A stretch of 64,000 nucleotides of DNA, taken from contig NC_088799.1 of the NCBI RefSeq assembly GCF_011386835.1, positions 74,481,302 to 74,545,301 on the forward strand. Reading direction: 5' to 3'. The stretch is from Chrysemys picta bellii (Eukaryota; Chordata; Testudines; Emydidae). Under the pieces are notes generated by a model. That model was not told where the DNA came from. It was given only the letters and a program-made list of their open reading frames with translations, and did no database searches. The translations under genes and the position numbers were made by a program. This document shows positions 12,272-26,301 of the stretch, piece after piece (the first letter of the stretch is position 1; each line of letters opens with the position of its first letter).

Positions 12272-12425
12272 TGTAGCTTTCTTCATCCATAGATCTCAAA
12301 ATGATTTACTCCTCTCTGCCGCATTTTCCTCTTCTTTAAAATGGGGGTAAGGTAATTGCCTAAGATCACAACAGGTCACTTACAGAACTTGGGGGTAGAA
12401 CTCAGATCTCTAGTTGGCCATGTAG
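12272..12425 (-). repeat. MIR/CORE-SINE-like fragment
   Basis: On the minus strand the order is GACCTGTTG...GATCTTAGGCAA, CCCCCATTTTAAAG, then CATTTTGAGATCTATGGATG and a TA-rich tail. This is the usual order of an amniote MIR-type SINE (CTTGGGCAAG, CCCCATTTTACAG, GCTTTGAGATC). It is old and degraded, and it abuts the next CR1. Confidence 0.6.
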
Positions 12426-12440
12426 AGCAAGACCCTTCAT

Positions 12441-13582
12441 GCATAGATTCATAGATTCTAGGAAGGGACCTCAAGAGGTCATCGAGTCCAGTCCCTTGCC
12501 TGCATGGCAGGACCAAATACTGTCTAGACCATCCCTGATAGACATTTATCTAACCTACTCTTAAATATCTCCAGAGATGGAGATTCCACAACCTCCCTAG
12601 GCAATTTATTCCAGTGTTTAACCACCCTGACAGTTAGGAGCTTTTTCCTAATGTCCAGCCTAGACCTCCCTTGCTGCAGTTTAAGCCCATTGCTTCTTGT
12701 TCTATCCTTAGAGGCTAAGGTGAACAAGTTTCCTCCCTCCTCCTTATGACACCCTTTTAGATACCTGAAAACTGCTATCATGTCCCCTCTCAGTCTTCTC
12801 TTTTTCAAACTAAACAAACCCAATTCTTTCAGCCTTCCTTCATAGGTCATGTTCTCAAGACCTTTAATCATTCTTGTTGCTCTTCTCTGGACCCTCTCCA
12901 ATTTCTCCACATCTTTCTTGAAATGCGGTGCCCAGAACTGGACACAATACTCCAGCTGAGGCCTAACCAGAGCAGAGTAGAGCAGAAGAATGACTTCTCG
13001 TGTCTTGCTCACAACACACCTGTTAATACATCCCAGAATCATGTTTGCTTTTTTTGCAACAGCATCACACTGTTGACTCATATTTAGCTTGTGGTCCACT
13101 ATAACCCCTAGATCCCTTTCTGCCGTACTCCTTCCTAGACAGTCTCTTCCCATTCTGTATGTGTGAAACTGATTTTTCCTTCCTAAGTGGAGCACTTTGC
13201 ATTTGTCTTTGTTAAACTTCATCCTGTTTAACTCAGACCATTTCTCCAATTTGTCCAGATCATTTTGAATTATGACCCTGTCCTCCAAAGCAGTTGCAAT
13301 CCCTCCCAGTTTGGTATCATCTGCAAACTTAATAAGCGTACTTTCTATGCCAATATCCAAGTCGTTAATGAAGATATTGAACAGAGCCGGTCCCAAAACA
13401 GACCCCCGCGGAACCCCACTTGTTATGCCTTTCCAGCAGGATTGGGAACCATTAATAACAACTCTCTGAGTACGGTTATCCAGCTAGTTATGCACCCACC
13501 TTATAGTAGCCCCATCTAAATTGTATTTGCCTAGTTTATCGATAAGAATATCATGCGAGACGGTATCAAATGCCTTACTAAG
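12441..13582 (-). mobile_element. CR1 LINE, 5'-truncated, different subfamily
   Basis: Minus-strand CR1 reverse transcriptase with KAFDTVSHDIL at the truncated 5' edge, GSVLGPALFNIFINDLD, the catalytic IKFADDTKLGG, and the C-terminal RPQLEYCVQFWAPHF and RVQRRATRMIKG. The frame is open for about 290 codons (13396-12524), with a stop codon further upstream in the LDNRTQRV region. The 3' tail at 12442-12460 is the tandem ATAGATTC repeat, unlike the tail at 1660, so this copy belongs to another CR1 subfamily. Confidence 0.9.
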
Positions 13583-14791
13583 TATGCAACTCAATGGTAT
13601 CTGTCTGTCTGTACTGTGATAATTTTTGAAAACCAGAAAAGCCATCAGTAAGAAAACCAGAAAACCCTGATTTCCACTGGTGTGAGAGGAAAATCAGGCA
13701 CAAAGAGTGCCCATTTGGTGCTGCAGGCACAGCAATTTTTCTGGTGTACCCTGTTGCTGCCTACACACATCACAGACAAAATGTGCAACTGCCTAGTCTA
13801 TTGTCCTGTAAGAAATGGAACAAATTCTTGGAGCAAAAAGAATATGTTACAGTATACTAACATAGTCTTCAAAAAATGGCTACAGACATGAGTGCATTTC
13901 CTGGCTTCCATTCTTTCCAAAATTACCTGTGGATGCACATAAATCAAAAGTATGTAGGCTTATACCTTAGAAAATGTTTTACTGCATAAATTTCTCATTC
14001 TTTCACATAACAGATGAACAAAGGGAATGGAAATGTTTTATGAATTGGGCTCTTAAATTGCTTACTTTCTTTGTTAAACCTTGATGTTTTTGCATACTGT
14101 GTATTAGAGAAGTATGCAAACATTTTCTTATAGGGGAAAATTCTAATTTCCTTTTAAAAACTGGCAACCTTATGACTCAAAAACATGATAAAACATCACA
14201 GTCTATTTCTAAATGCTTTGCATTTTAATATGGTTGAAGTTAAGGCAGTAAGCAATTTCAGAGATTTTCCCTTGAGCTGTGTAGTTCTTTTCATATGTAA
14301 TTATTCTCTGAGTGCATTAGATAATGCTATGGTTCCCACAGCTGTATACACATCTATAAATCATTAATGAGGCAGTTAACTGAAACAAAACTATAAAAGA
14401 TTTGCATTACCCGGCAGAACCCAGCCTTAATTGACTTCCAGTTATTTACAATTAATTTTTCCATTTGGAATAATGATTGCAAGTAACTTCGTTGTTTTTT
14501 TATTGCTTAAGAATTAGATGCTGTCTATTCATCAAAAGTTTTTACAACAAAACTCTGTCAGCAACAAGCCTGAGGTAAACTTATTTTATAGACAGTATGC
14601 ACATTTGTGCACACACTGATATATATAAACAGCGCATTAAAATAATTGTGTGAAAACAGTGAGTTGGGGTAAAGTGGTAGTCCAATTTAACATTTTTTAA
14701 AATCACATTCCTAAATTAAACATTATTTTATGTTAATTTCATTTTCTACAATAGGTATATGAAAGGAAAAGTTATGGATGAAAATGTGTGT
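13583..14791. other. intergenic, nothing recognised
   Basis: AT-rich, apparently unique sequence. The stretch around 14380-14520 contains several homeodomain-type TTAATT/AATTAA cores, but this is weak evidence of regulatory function. Confidence 0.35.
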
Positions 14792-14800
14792 ATGGTAGAT

Positions 14801-15049
14801 AGACAAGGTGGATGAGGCAATATTTTTTCTTGGACCAACTTCTATTCATGAGGGAGACAAGCTTTAGAGCTTACACAGAGCTCTTCCTCAGGTCCTGAAG
14901 GAGAGTCTTCTTCAGGTCTCTTCCTCAGTTCCTCTGTAAGCTCAAAAGCTTGTCTCTCTCACCAACAGAAGCTGGGCCAATAAAAGCTATTACCTCATCT
15001 GCCTTGTGTGTTTAATATTCTGGGACCAATATGGCTACAACAATATTGA
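14801..15049. mobile_element. Penelope-like 3' end in fold-back arrangement (old copy)
   Basis: The left arm (about 14801-14895) reads AGACAAGGTGGATGAGG...GACAAGCTTTAGAGC. The right arm (about 14930-15049) holds its inverse, GCTCAAAAGCTTGTCTC...TACCTCATCTGCC, and ends with a head, GGGACCAATATGGCTACAAC, that the left arm lacks. The sequence resembles a common turtle PLE 3' end as I remember it. The flanks ATGGTAGATA (14792-14801) and ATGGTAAATG (15050-15059) match at 8 of 10 positions and look like a target duplication. The arms have diverged, so this is older than the fold-backs at 35.6 and 48.5 kb. Confidence 0.6.
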
Positions 15050-16819
15050 ATGGTAAATGACAGACTAAACCATGTGCGTTAGGAATGAGCAAATGCATAT
15101 TTATTCATATGCATTATTTTAGTCTTTTTCCCCCCTTAGGCTGTAATTTAGACATTAGGGCATAAATGCTCCAAAGTCTATAAAGTTAATGTGTGTTTTG
15201 TTACTCTCCTTTAGAATAGCATATACATGAATCTAATATATATTGTAAATCTTTGCAGATCTTTGACTCAATAATCTAGGATGCCAGTGTCTGGTAGACA
15301 TGTATAACTAAAATACCTTTTCTCCCTGCTATACATGCGTGACTCTGATTGACACTAATGGTTTTGTATGTATTTATCAAGAAGGAAAAGACCTTTAAGT
15401 CATGTGTTGAAACTTCTAATGAAACTTAAGGTGAAAAAAGATGCACAGCAGCTGACTTTAAACTTCATCAGCTCAGCTGGGTTTTAATTTTCCAAACAGC
15501 CAAGTAATTCGGCCATATTAAGAGTAACTGCTGGCCAATTTTCAGTAAGTGGTTTAATAAGTCCCTCGAAATACACTGGGATCTGATGAATGTATAGCAT
15601 TGGCCTTGGAAGCCTGTGCTCCCCTCCGTGCCTGCCTAAATGAACCACTTCCTTATTTCTCCAATCTACCCCAAGGTAAGAGTGCAAAGCAAAAAAAAAA
15701 AAAGTTTTTTCTGGGGTTCAAGTAGAATGCAGAGGGATTTCCCAGGAGGAAAAATGACTACATTTCTTTTTCTAAAAAATTTAAATAACATTTTTGTCCT
15801 TGTCTTGTATTTAAGGCTCCCTCCCTCCATGCTCAGTGAATAAGTGTGACACAAAACTAATGGATCTGGAATGGAAATTGGAAACATAGTGAATAAGGGA
15901 AAGTGCTGTCATAGTGAGAACTAAGATTTATACTTTGGGTAGACTGGGAGATGTAGTTGCACTGGTAAGTATCAGAAAACTTAATGCTGAGTGATGTTAA
16001 GGCTAATGGTTGACTTCTTAGCCTTACCAATAAGTGCCAGCTAAAGGTCACTATAGTTGTTGCTGTTCAGCTTTTGCAGATCAATCAGACACTTGTAACC
16101 TTGAAAAATCTCTCCATCTACTACAGAAGTAATTTTTTTTTTTAGGTTGTGTCAAGTTATGTTCCATTGGATCATGTTACAATTTGTAATGTAAAATAAC
16201 ATGACAAGCCTAGACATGGGTCATTCAGTCTGTCAGTAATTCAGATGCTGGCAAATTGGTCCTCCCTCTTCACCAGTCCATGAACTTCACAGATACTTAA
16301 CTTCTTCATGCTATGCTAGCTCACCACATTATTTTATCTGGGAAAGCTACTAAGTTATGTGAAGTCAGAGAGGCTTTGCCAGCTGAAATTGTGGTGTCAC
16401 CTGATGGGGGAAACAGCTTTGTTATTTGCACTAATACATTGCATACTTTAATGTGGACAATAAATTTATGAATAGTAACCACATAATGCAATACAAACTG
16501 TATAATATAAATTCAGATTTATATTATGTATCCATGGTTTCGTATGAATAGCATCATTTTTCAATTGGACTTAATTTTCTAAGTATGTTTTTACTCTTGT
16601 GTCTCAGATCTACTTGTTTTATGTAAGTCTGTGACATTGTCTGCTTTTCTTTGCTTCATGAGGCAATTTTTGAATATTTCTATAACCCGTGATTTCACCA
16701 ACTTCAGGCAAGTCCTAAGTTTGTGACTCCTCTTTGTCCCAGACAGCGTGCACGCACATATGCACTCGCAACTAAAATGAATCAATCCAGATGTAAGCAG
16801 AGTCTGAATGAGCTCTCCC
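15050..16819. other. intergenic, nothing recognised
   Basis: AT-rich sequence with no gene, RNA or element boundary that I can support. Confidence 0.35.
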
Positions 16820-17862
16820 CTGACATCTAGTGGTGAGCTGTGGAAAAAGATTTCAGGAGCTTATCTCATTTGCATGGACACACCCACCCTGCCTAGGTGC
16901 TCAGCATAATGGGATTGCTTGCCCAAATGATCACTTGTGGCTGGTGTTGGATCCCCAGTCTCCTTGTTATTGGGGCAGGAGTTATCCTTGTGGTGTGAAC
17001 CGAGGTCAGCAAAACTGTACCTGGCCTACCCCGATGGAGGGACTTACCCTCAACTCAATGGCACTCGCTAGGCAAGGGACATGGGTTCCAAAGCCCAATG
17101 AGTTTAGAAAGGGTGGGAACAGGTACTTGTATCTAGTGGCATGGACCATGAACACCAGTTAATCCTCTCTCCATGATAATAAAAGCTAATTTAAACTCAA
17201 TTGGGAGTCTTGTTACATGCTGCAGAGCTGAAATCACTGATACCTAGGTCTAAGTATTACATACATCTGACGAAGTGGGCATTCACCTATGAAAGCTTAT
17301 GCTCCAATACATCTGTTAGTCTTAAAGGTGCCACATGACTCTCTGTTGCTTTTTACAGATCCAGACTAACACAGCTACCCCTCTTATACTTTGGGACAGT
17401 GTCTCTATTGCAAGAGATTGGCCAGTGTACACCAGCAGTGATGTTCCCCCATTAACAGCTGAAATCACTGAAAGCTGTGTTAAGTGCAGGGGCCCTGAAG
17501 ATACCTTGGCAAGTGGCCAGACGGGAGGCTGGTGGAAAGGCGTGGCCAGCAGGGCGGATGGCTGAGAGGTCCAGTAAGCAGCCATCAGGGTGACTGGTGG
17601 AGAGGGCCAGAGCAGAGCCCTACAGAGAGGTGCGACCATCAGCCGTTGGGGCAATGAACAAGTGCCCAAACAGTGGAGTGTGTAAGGTGCCTCCTTACCG
17701 CCCGCCCTCTCCACACAGGGTGGGAGGTGAACTCTGCAGATGAGCCTCTGAACTCTGGGGCTACACTGGCCAAGGCGAGCTGGTTTTGTGTTGTATTGTT
17801 GAAAAGGAACCTCTGGATACTGAACCCGGCCCTTGTTGCTGCTGACTCCACCTGGCAGAATA
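16820..17862 (+). mobile_element. LTR-like sequence interrupted by a PLE end
   Basis: This moderately GC-rich block differs from its AT-rich surroundings. AATAAA at 17178-17183 is followed by a G/T-containing stretch, as in an LTR R-U5 region. I recognise the general style of a turtle retroviral LTR but cannot fix either terminus or a target duplication. A PLE 3' end lies inside, and a 15-bp direct repeat (AGCTGAAATCACTGA at 17226-17240 and 17457-17471) brackets that insertion. It could also be an unrelated interspersed repeat. Confidence 0.35.
17241..17456 (+). mobile_element. Penelope-like 3' end
   Basis: From about 17264 the sequence follows the PLE unit seen elsewhere in the window. CTGACGA is at 17267-17273, a hairpin comes next, then GAAAGCTTATGC at 17291, GTTAGTCTTAAAGGTGCCAC, and the head CCAGACTAACACAGCTACCC ending near 17390. 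A 15-bp direct repeat on both sides (17226-17240, 17457-17471) suggests target-site duplication. About 65 bp between the head and the right repeat are unexplained. No inverted arm is present in this copy. Confidence 0.6.
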
Positions 17863-17919
17863 TGTAAATATTACATCTGTGAATTAGAGCTGGTCAGGAA
17901 AGCAAACCTTTTAAATTGC

Positions 17920-20051
<2,132 letters not shown>

Positions 20052-20059
20052 GATGCACG

Positions 20060-20708
20060 CAGGGCCGTCTTTAGGCATACGCAGCTGCGTAGGGCACCCG
20101 AAAACTTGGGGCCCCACTGGGTCTTAGTGCCCACTCGCTTCCTAGCCCTCTTCTGACCCTTCCTGCAGGCTCCCACCACAGCTGGCTGTTGCAGCCTGGT
20201 GAGTCTTCCTCTGGAGGGGATCTAGTATTTAAAAGTGAAAAAGTCTTCCAGCCTGCCAGACCTATTAGCACAACACTGAAACTGTTAAAGAGCCATTCAA
20301 GTGGTAATGAAGTCATTTAACGGGCATTTGCCAACCCCCAGGTATAGACTGTCAGTTTCTGAATTTACTGACAAAAACAGTTGTTCATTACTGTAATATT
20401 TACTCAGAACACCTCTACAGGACCTTAGTTTAAAATTTGCTTTAAAAATATTTCATTAGTGTGTTGCTGAAGATTATAAAATCAGATCTCTAAAAAACCC
20501 TTGCATAGATTTTTAGATGCACAGTCTGAGTATTCATCTTTAGCCTTAAATGCTTGGATCTTCAGACATATAGTTTTTTAAATAAATCCTTCAAAAGATC
20601 ACCCTTATCTAAAATACACATGCGAACCGGGTTGCCGTCGGGCATAGGGGCACCAGTTTAATAATACTGCATAGGGCCCAGGCCCCATAAATCCCAAGGT
20701 CGGCCCTG
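20060..20708. mobile_element. hAT-type non-autonomous element
   Basis: The 649-bp element begins CAGGGCCGTCTTTAGGC and ends CCCAAGGTCGGCCCTG, an inverted pair. The 8-bp flanks GATGCACG (20052-20059) and GATGCACA (20709-20716) match at 7 of 8 positions, the hAT signature. No transposase is encoded. Its ends resemble those of the autonomous hAT at 22961-26293 (CAGGGCC), so that type of element may have mobilised it. Confidence 0.85.
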
Positions 20709-20716
20709 GATGCACA

Positions 20717-21406
20717 CCTTCTGAGTGGCTCACATCTGTTGTATAGTAGTAACTCACCAGTTTCTCTCTGAGTGCCCTCTGTATTTGCAAACATTGAACA
20801 GGAGTAGCTGCTAAAATTAGGGCATTATTGACTTAGGTTCCTCAGAAGCGCCCATTGATACCAGTGTCAAAACCTATAGTAGACCTATAATGGTCAAGGT
20901 TTCAAGCACAGATGCCTGCGTTGCAACACAACACATGCCTGTGCTCGCATAAAGGCACCATTCTCTATTTCCAAAATGCACAACGTATATGTAATATATT
21001 CAGAGTGGCCTATATTGTCTTGGCATTTGATTCATTGTTTGTGTGGGGAGGGAGTTTGAAACCAATCAGGTGTGTCAGTTTTCTTGGGAGTTTAACAAAC
21101 TACATTATATGTAAATATGTTTATTCACCATTTTTGAGTAGCATTTCCTTATTCTAGCAGCTTGTGTACACCCATGCTTTTCTAAAGGAAAGTGTTTGTG
21201 CTGTGCATAGCTATAGATTTTAAACTGGGAGTGTTCACTATTGATTCTTATATTATGATTGTTACATTACACAAGAAATATAAATTTATTACATTACTAA
21301 TAGAAATATGCTGTGCACTAACCTACCTGCTCCAAACCAAGATCCCTTGCATGGACAATTTAAGGAAGACAACACTTAATGGGAAAGCAGTGCTGTCACA
21401 GTGACT
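20717..21406. other. intergenic, nothing recognised
   Basis: AT-rich sequence with only short chance open frames. Confidence 0.35.
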
Positions 21407-21408
21407 TA

Positions 21409-21526
21409 GGGTGACCAGATGTCCTGATTTTATAGGGACAGTCCCGATTTTTGGGTCTTTTTCTTATATAGGCGCCTATTACCCCCCACCTCGTCCCGAT
21501 TTTTCACATTTGCTGTCTGGTCACCC
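21409..21526. mobile_element. 118-bp Tc1/mariner-type MITE
   Basis: The ends are GGGTGACCAGATGTCC and its inverse GCTGTCTGGTCACCC, bordered on both sides by the dinucleotide TA (21407-21408 and 21527-21528), as expected for Tc1/mariner insertion. The middle contains the inverted pair CCCGATTTTTGGG / TCGTCCCGATTTTT. It is too short to code. Near-identical elements are, as I recall, very abundant in turtle genomes. Confidence 0.8.
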
Positions 21527-21528
21527 TA

Positions 21529-22952
21529 CAGTGACTAAAACTTCCATGGATGACAGGAAAATATATACAGGATGTCACTTTAACATGTGGGTATATACTA
21601 GTCAGTAGCATAGCTACGTGTCTTATAGGACGATACAGGTATGCCCATCTGCAGATATGCACAGGGCACCAGAGACAATGCAACTTGCTCTACTGTTGAG
21701 ACACAGTTTTTCAGTATGCTTTTATTCAAATAGCTGTAAATAGGATTCATCTTAAAACTTGAGGTAAGTAATAAGACACATAAAGGAACATTCAAACAGT
21801 ATTTTTATCATGTTTTTCAAGCATATATTTTCAAATACTAAATTTGTAATGTGAATGACATGCATGTTATATCTTAATGGAATGCAAGATGGCTATTGAA
21901 CCTTAGGGCTTTTTACAATTCATCTCACTAGCTTCATTCACAAACACACCTTTCAGTCTTTCAAGGATATCCATCATTGTAGTTTGTACGGCTTTGTGCC
22001 AAATGACAATTACAGTGAAAAGACAACTTCCAAAGCATCTAAATAAGCATATTTGTCACTTGGTGGAACAATATTGTTAACAAAGGAGTGACAGAAGATA
22101 GTTATAAAATGTAAAAATTTGGAATCTGCATTTGTATATAAAGTAAACTATTGCAAATGGCCTTTATATTTATTCACTACTTCAGTATATTACCTTTCTG
22201 CAAAAGAATGTGTGGCTTATTAGGTTGGGTTGAGACATAAAAGCTCTGTATCTTCGTTTGTCAATATTTTTCAGGAGTTGTTAGCTAATGAGGACTTAAC
22301 AACAGATTCCTTCTCTGAAGCTTATCAGTTCCCTAAATCTCATTTGCTAGTACTTTGACATTTAAAACTATTCTTGGAAGGGCAAATTAGAAATCAATGA
22401 AGTGCTCATGAACCTAATATCAATGCAGTATGAAGAAATGTAGATTAGTCTTTGAGGAAAAATGCTGATTGCCTTTATGGAGGGTAAAAAAAATGCAAAG
22501 ATGTTAAGATTTCAAAGTTCTTCCTTGATACTCCAGCATTAAACTTTACATTTGGATCTCCATATAAAACTAGCTGAAAGTTTGAACTAAGGTTTAGGCC
22601 ATAATAGAGTGGTAATGCTAATGATTAGCCTCTCTGATGACTGAAATTACATCTGCTACAGTGAGAAAAAGCTTCACATGCAGCTTCTGGGCATATGCTA
22701 TTACTCAAAGAGTGGTCTCTCCAGAATCCACATTTTTTGAAAATAATGTCCCAATGTTTGCTCATCTGCAGTCCCAATGTTGTAACCTCCTTCATCGGGG
22801 CATAGATACTCAAAGATGCACTATAAAAGCTTCTAATGCTGTTCTCGTGACTCATTGTGCAGAAAGACTGAAACTTGCAAGTTGTATGTCCTGTGAGTTG
22901 AGCATCCTCTTCCATTTTAATGGGAGTTGGGAGGATTGCCAAATGGTAGGAT
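21529..22952. other. intergenic, nothing recognised
   Basis: AT-rich. The last eight bases before 22961 (ACCCAAAC, 22953-22960) are the left target duplication of the next element. Confidence 0.4.
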
Positions 22953-22960
22953 ACCCAAAC

Positions 22961-25900
22961 CAGGGCCAGCCCACAACATTTTGGCACCTGAGGCACCTGA
23001 GGAGCTCAAATGATGCCCCCATCCTCCCTTGCTTGAGCCAAAACTTTGAAAGGTCTCAATTCTGCTTCTTCCTGTTCTACTCCTCTCATACTACTGCTCT
23101 GCTACCTACCCCAATAAAGGAGAACTAACAACTTAAAATGCCTTGTTCAAAAATTTTAAGTAACACTTAACTTTCAAACGCCTGAACAGCAAATGTGACT
23201 TTTCTTGTCTGCATAGTAAACACTGGCATTTTTATCTGTTTGAATAATCAAAGTGGTGCTTCCCGTGCCTTCTTGGTGGCAAAGATTTGAACTGCTTCCT
23301 GAAGGTCCACAGTCTGGGCCAACTCATGCTCTATTGAGATGGTTGCAAGGCCGACCAGCCTCTCCTGTGTCAATGTGGAGCGTGGATGTGTTTTTATTAA
23401 CTTCAGCTTGGAGAAGCTGCGTTCTCCACTGGCAACTGTTACAGGAAGTGTTAGAAGTATGCACAGAGCAACAAAAGCATTTGGAAAGAAGGTGGTCAGC
23501 TTATTTGTGCACATATATTCCAGAACAGCCTTTGAAGTTGATCCTGCTGAAATGTATCTTGAAAGGGCTTTCAGTTCATCATCTAAATTTCTCGCATCAA
23601 TATAGTGCATGTCATCATATGTCAACACTGTCTCTAGTACCCTACATTGCTGGTGTAGGTCTTCTTCAGGTATAGTGAGGAGTTTTGGAATATCATACAA
23701 CATCCCAAATATACTGCTGTGTTCCTTGAGCTGCATGAAACATTCTTCAGCTGATTGTATTGCACAGTCTAGCACCTGGTTAAAAAATTCAACTTTGAAT
23801 TGTTGTTTGGGGTCTCTTATGGGATTATTCCGTGCCTCATAATCAACATGTCTTCTTTGGTGACTCTTGTATTCTTGAATGAGTAGGAAAATAGCTTCAG
23901 TGTGAAGTTCCTCTGCCAACTTCTGTGCACTCTTCAGAATATTTTGAAATCCCTCATCTAACCGGTAAGACTGTAGGTATGACTTTGCTTTGTCCAGTTG
24001 TTCCATTGCTCCAGATATATCAAGGTCAACACCTTGGATTCTCTTGCTTACAACATTTATTTCAAACAGTATATCATGCCACAACACTAAGCCACACAGA
24101 AATTTGAAGCTATGTATATTTCTGGTGATTCCATTTCCCTCTGCCACTGTTCTCCCATGAACAGTTCCTGTCATAGCATTATCCTCCATAATGACAACTA
24201 TGGTATCATCTATCTCCCCAATTTGGTGTTTGATAGGCTTTATCACCTCCCCTCGACTTTCCCATCGTGTGGCACTCAGTGGTTTCAGTGTCAGAGAGGA
24301 TGTTCCCAGATGTTGCTTTAAAATTTGCCATTGATGAGTTGATGCAGAGAAAAATACACAGATGCTTTGAATTACATAAAAAAATTCAGCAGCCTCACTA
24401 GAAGTTGATGCTGCATCACTGACCACCAAGTTCAATGAATGAGAACTGCATGGGACAAAAAAAGCTCAAGTGTTTAACTCTGGGATCCGTGTCTGCACTC
24501 CTCTGTTCTTTCCTCTCATGTCAGCTATCACAATTCCCGTATCTTCCAGCTTTTTAAGAAGCACATTTGTCATACCAGCTCCTGTAGTATCATCAGTGTC
24601 AATAAATTCTAGAAAATGCTCTCTGACAGTCACCATTGCAGGAACATTTTCACTAGGTTCTGTAGTTGTTACAAAACGCACTATTAAAGTCATTTGTTCC
24701 ATATGGCTGATGTCAAGTGTGCAGTCCAGAATAAAAGAGTAATATCTTGCTGACTTCAGATCTGCCACAATCGTCTGTTTGACTTTTGTTGTCAGTAACT
24801 GTATGATCTCATTTTGAATTATTTTTCCAAGGTAGTGGTGTGTATACATTTCTTGGGTGGTGACTCTTCTTAGATGCTCCTGGAGTACAACATCAAACTC
24901 AGCCATCAGCTCCACAATTTTAAGGAAGTTTCCATTGTTTGGCACATACAGTTGATCTGAAGTGCCATGCAGTGCTAGGTTTTGGGTAGCAAGCATTCTC
25001 ACAATGGCAATGAGCCTTTTCAGAACATTTTGCCAGTAAAGAGATTTGGATGCAATCTTCTCTTGATGCTGATCATCTATGGTGGCCTTTAACCTTAGTC
25101 TCATCTCAAGCTCTTTCCACCTATGGAATGCTCTCTGGTGATTTGCTGCCTTCTCATGGCATGCCAGATTTCTAACCAGATTTTTCCAGGCCTTTGTTCC
25201 TGTAGAACCCCATGTGGCTGGAACATTAGACTGGAAGAGTTTGCAACAAAAACAGTATGCAGCATTCTGGGTTTTTGAGTACATAAGCCATGACCTCTCC
25301 ACTTTGTCACCATTGGGGATTTCACATCAGTAATGTGTTGGATGGAAACTTCTATTTTCATTGTCTTTGGGCAACATGAAGTTTTTCACTTGCTGTGGCC
25401 CATGCAGTACAAGGAAGCCCCTCAGGCTACTGCTCAAGTGGTTCCACAGTCCTGGATCATCTAGACTTAAGGAACTAAACTCAGCAGCAGCTGTTTCTTG
25501 CGCCTCTACCATACTCTTCTCTGATCTACACTTTTCTTCAGGAATGTGCATTGTTATATCCATTTGAGATGGGGCTATGGATGTTGCAGTAGCTGCCAGG
25601 TCACCTGCACTCTAAGTGGAAGATCAGGCATTGCCTCACCACTCACATCCTCACTGGGGCTGGAAGGCTCACCGTGAACATTTGTGTCTATGTATCACAG
25701 GAGAGCTTCTTCCTTAGATCGAAAAGCTTCCTTTGCTTTCTTTCTTTTTCTGAATGCTGCCCCAGAGGGGCGTTTTCTTCTGTCACTCATGACTGCTGTT
25801 CTGTGCCAGCTATAGTGGTTCTCAATACTCAATTGAAGAAGACAAATAAGCAGGCTGGTAACGGGGCCTGAGTGTGGGTAGATAGCAGCGTTTTAGTAGC

Positions 25901-26293
25901 CTAACTGGCTCCTAGTACTTCAGTTGACTGCCTGTTCTCCTCAAGTGGGTTCCGGGAAGCAGCAGGAAGTTCCCTGAGAAATTGGTGTTAATCAGTCCAG
26001 GCTCCTGGGGGTGTTAGAGAAGTACATAAGAGGCTCCTCATCCTCTCTCTCCCTGCAGCTCCTGCTGCTTTCTGTTATTCCCTCTCACCTTTTCTCCTGC
26101 CTGCCTGTTATGTCTCTTGTACCCCCCTTCCTCCAGCACAGCACTCCACCATCTCTGTACAGCTAGAGCAGAGAGAATACATATGCACCAGCAGCGGACA
26201 CAATTTTCTACACTCTGGGTCCTAGTGGCGCCCCCATACAGTCTGGGACTTGAGGCAGCCACCTCATTTCACCTCATGGTAAGGCCAGCCCCG
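22961..26293 (-). mobile_element. near-complete autonomous hAT transposon (3.3 kb)
   Basis: The left end is CAGGGCCAGCCCA. The reverse complement of the right end is CGGGGCTGGCCTT, and all but one of the differences between the two are transitions. The flanks ACCCAAAC (22953-22960) and AACCAAAC (26294-26301) match at 7 of 8 positions and form an 8-bp hAT duplication. One transposase gene fills the interior on the minus strand. The element is complete at both ends, so only its coding damage makes it inactive. Confidence 0.9.
23248..25790 (-). pseudogene. hAT transposase with TTF-type zinc finger (ZMYM1-like), mildly damaged
   Basis: From the ATG at 25790 the protein opens MSDRRKRPSGAAFRKRKKAK, a basic start common in this family. 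Next come a TTF-type zinc-finger region (WLMYSKTQNAAYCFCCKLF), the DUF4371/RNase-H-like catalytic core (YSFILDCTLDISHMEQMTL), and the C-terminal hAT dimerisation domain (LPVTVASGERSFSKLKLIK, ending EHELAQTVD). It would bind the terminal repeats in the nucleus and cut the element out. Damage is slight: TGA at 25697-25695, one frameshift between there and 25563, TGA at 25329-25327, TGA at 24468-24466, and apparently a short in-frame loss after IVIADMRG. The true stop is at 23250-23248. The TGA at 24466 fits CpG decay of an Arg codon. Confidence 0.9.
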
Positions 26294-26301
26294 AACCAAA
26301 C

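Noticed and set aside
23253..24742. Plus-strand open frames across the hAT transposase
   Set aside because: Antisense shadows. The minus strand carries recognisable domains.
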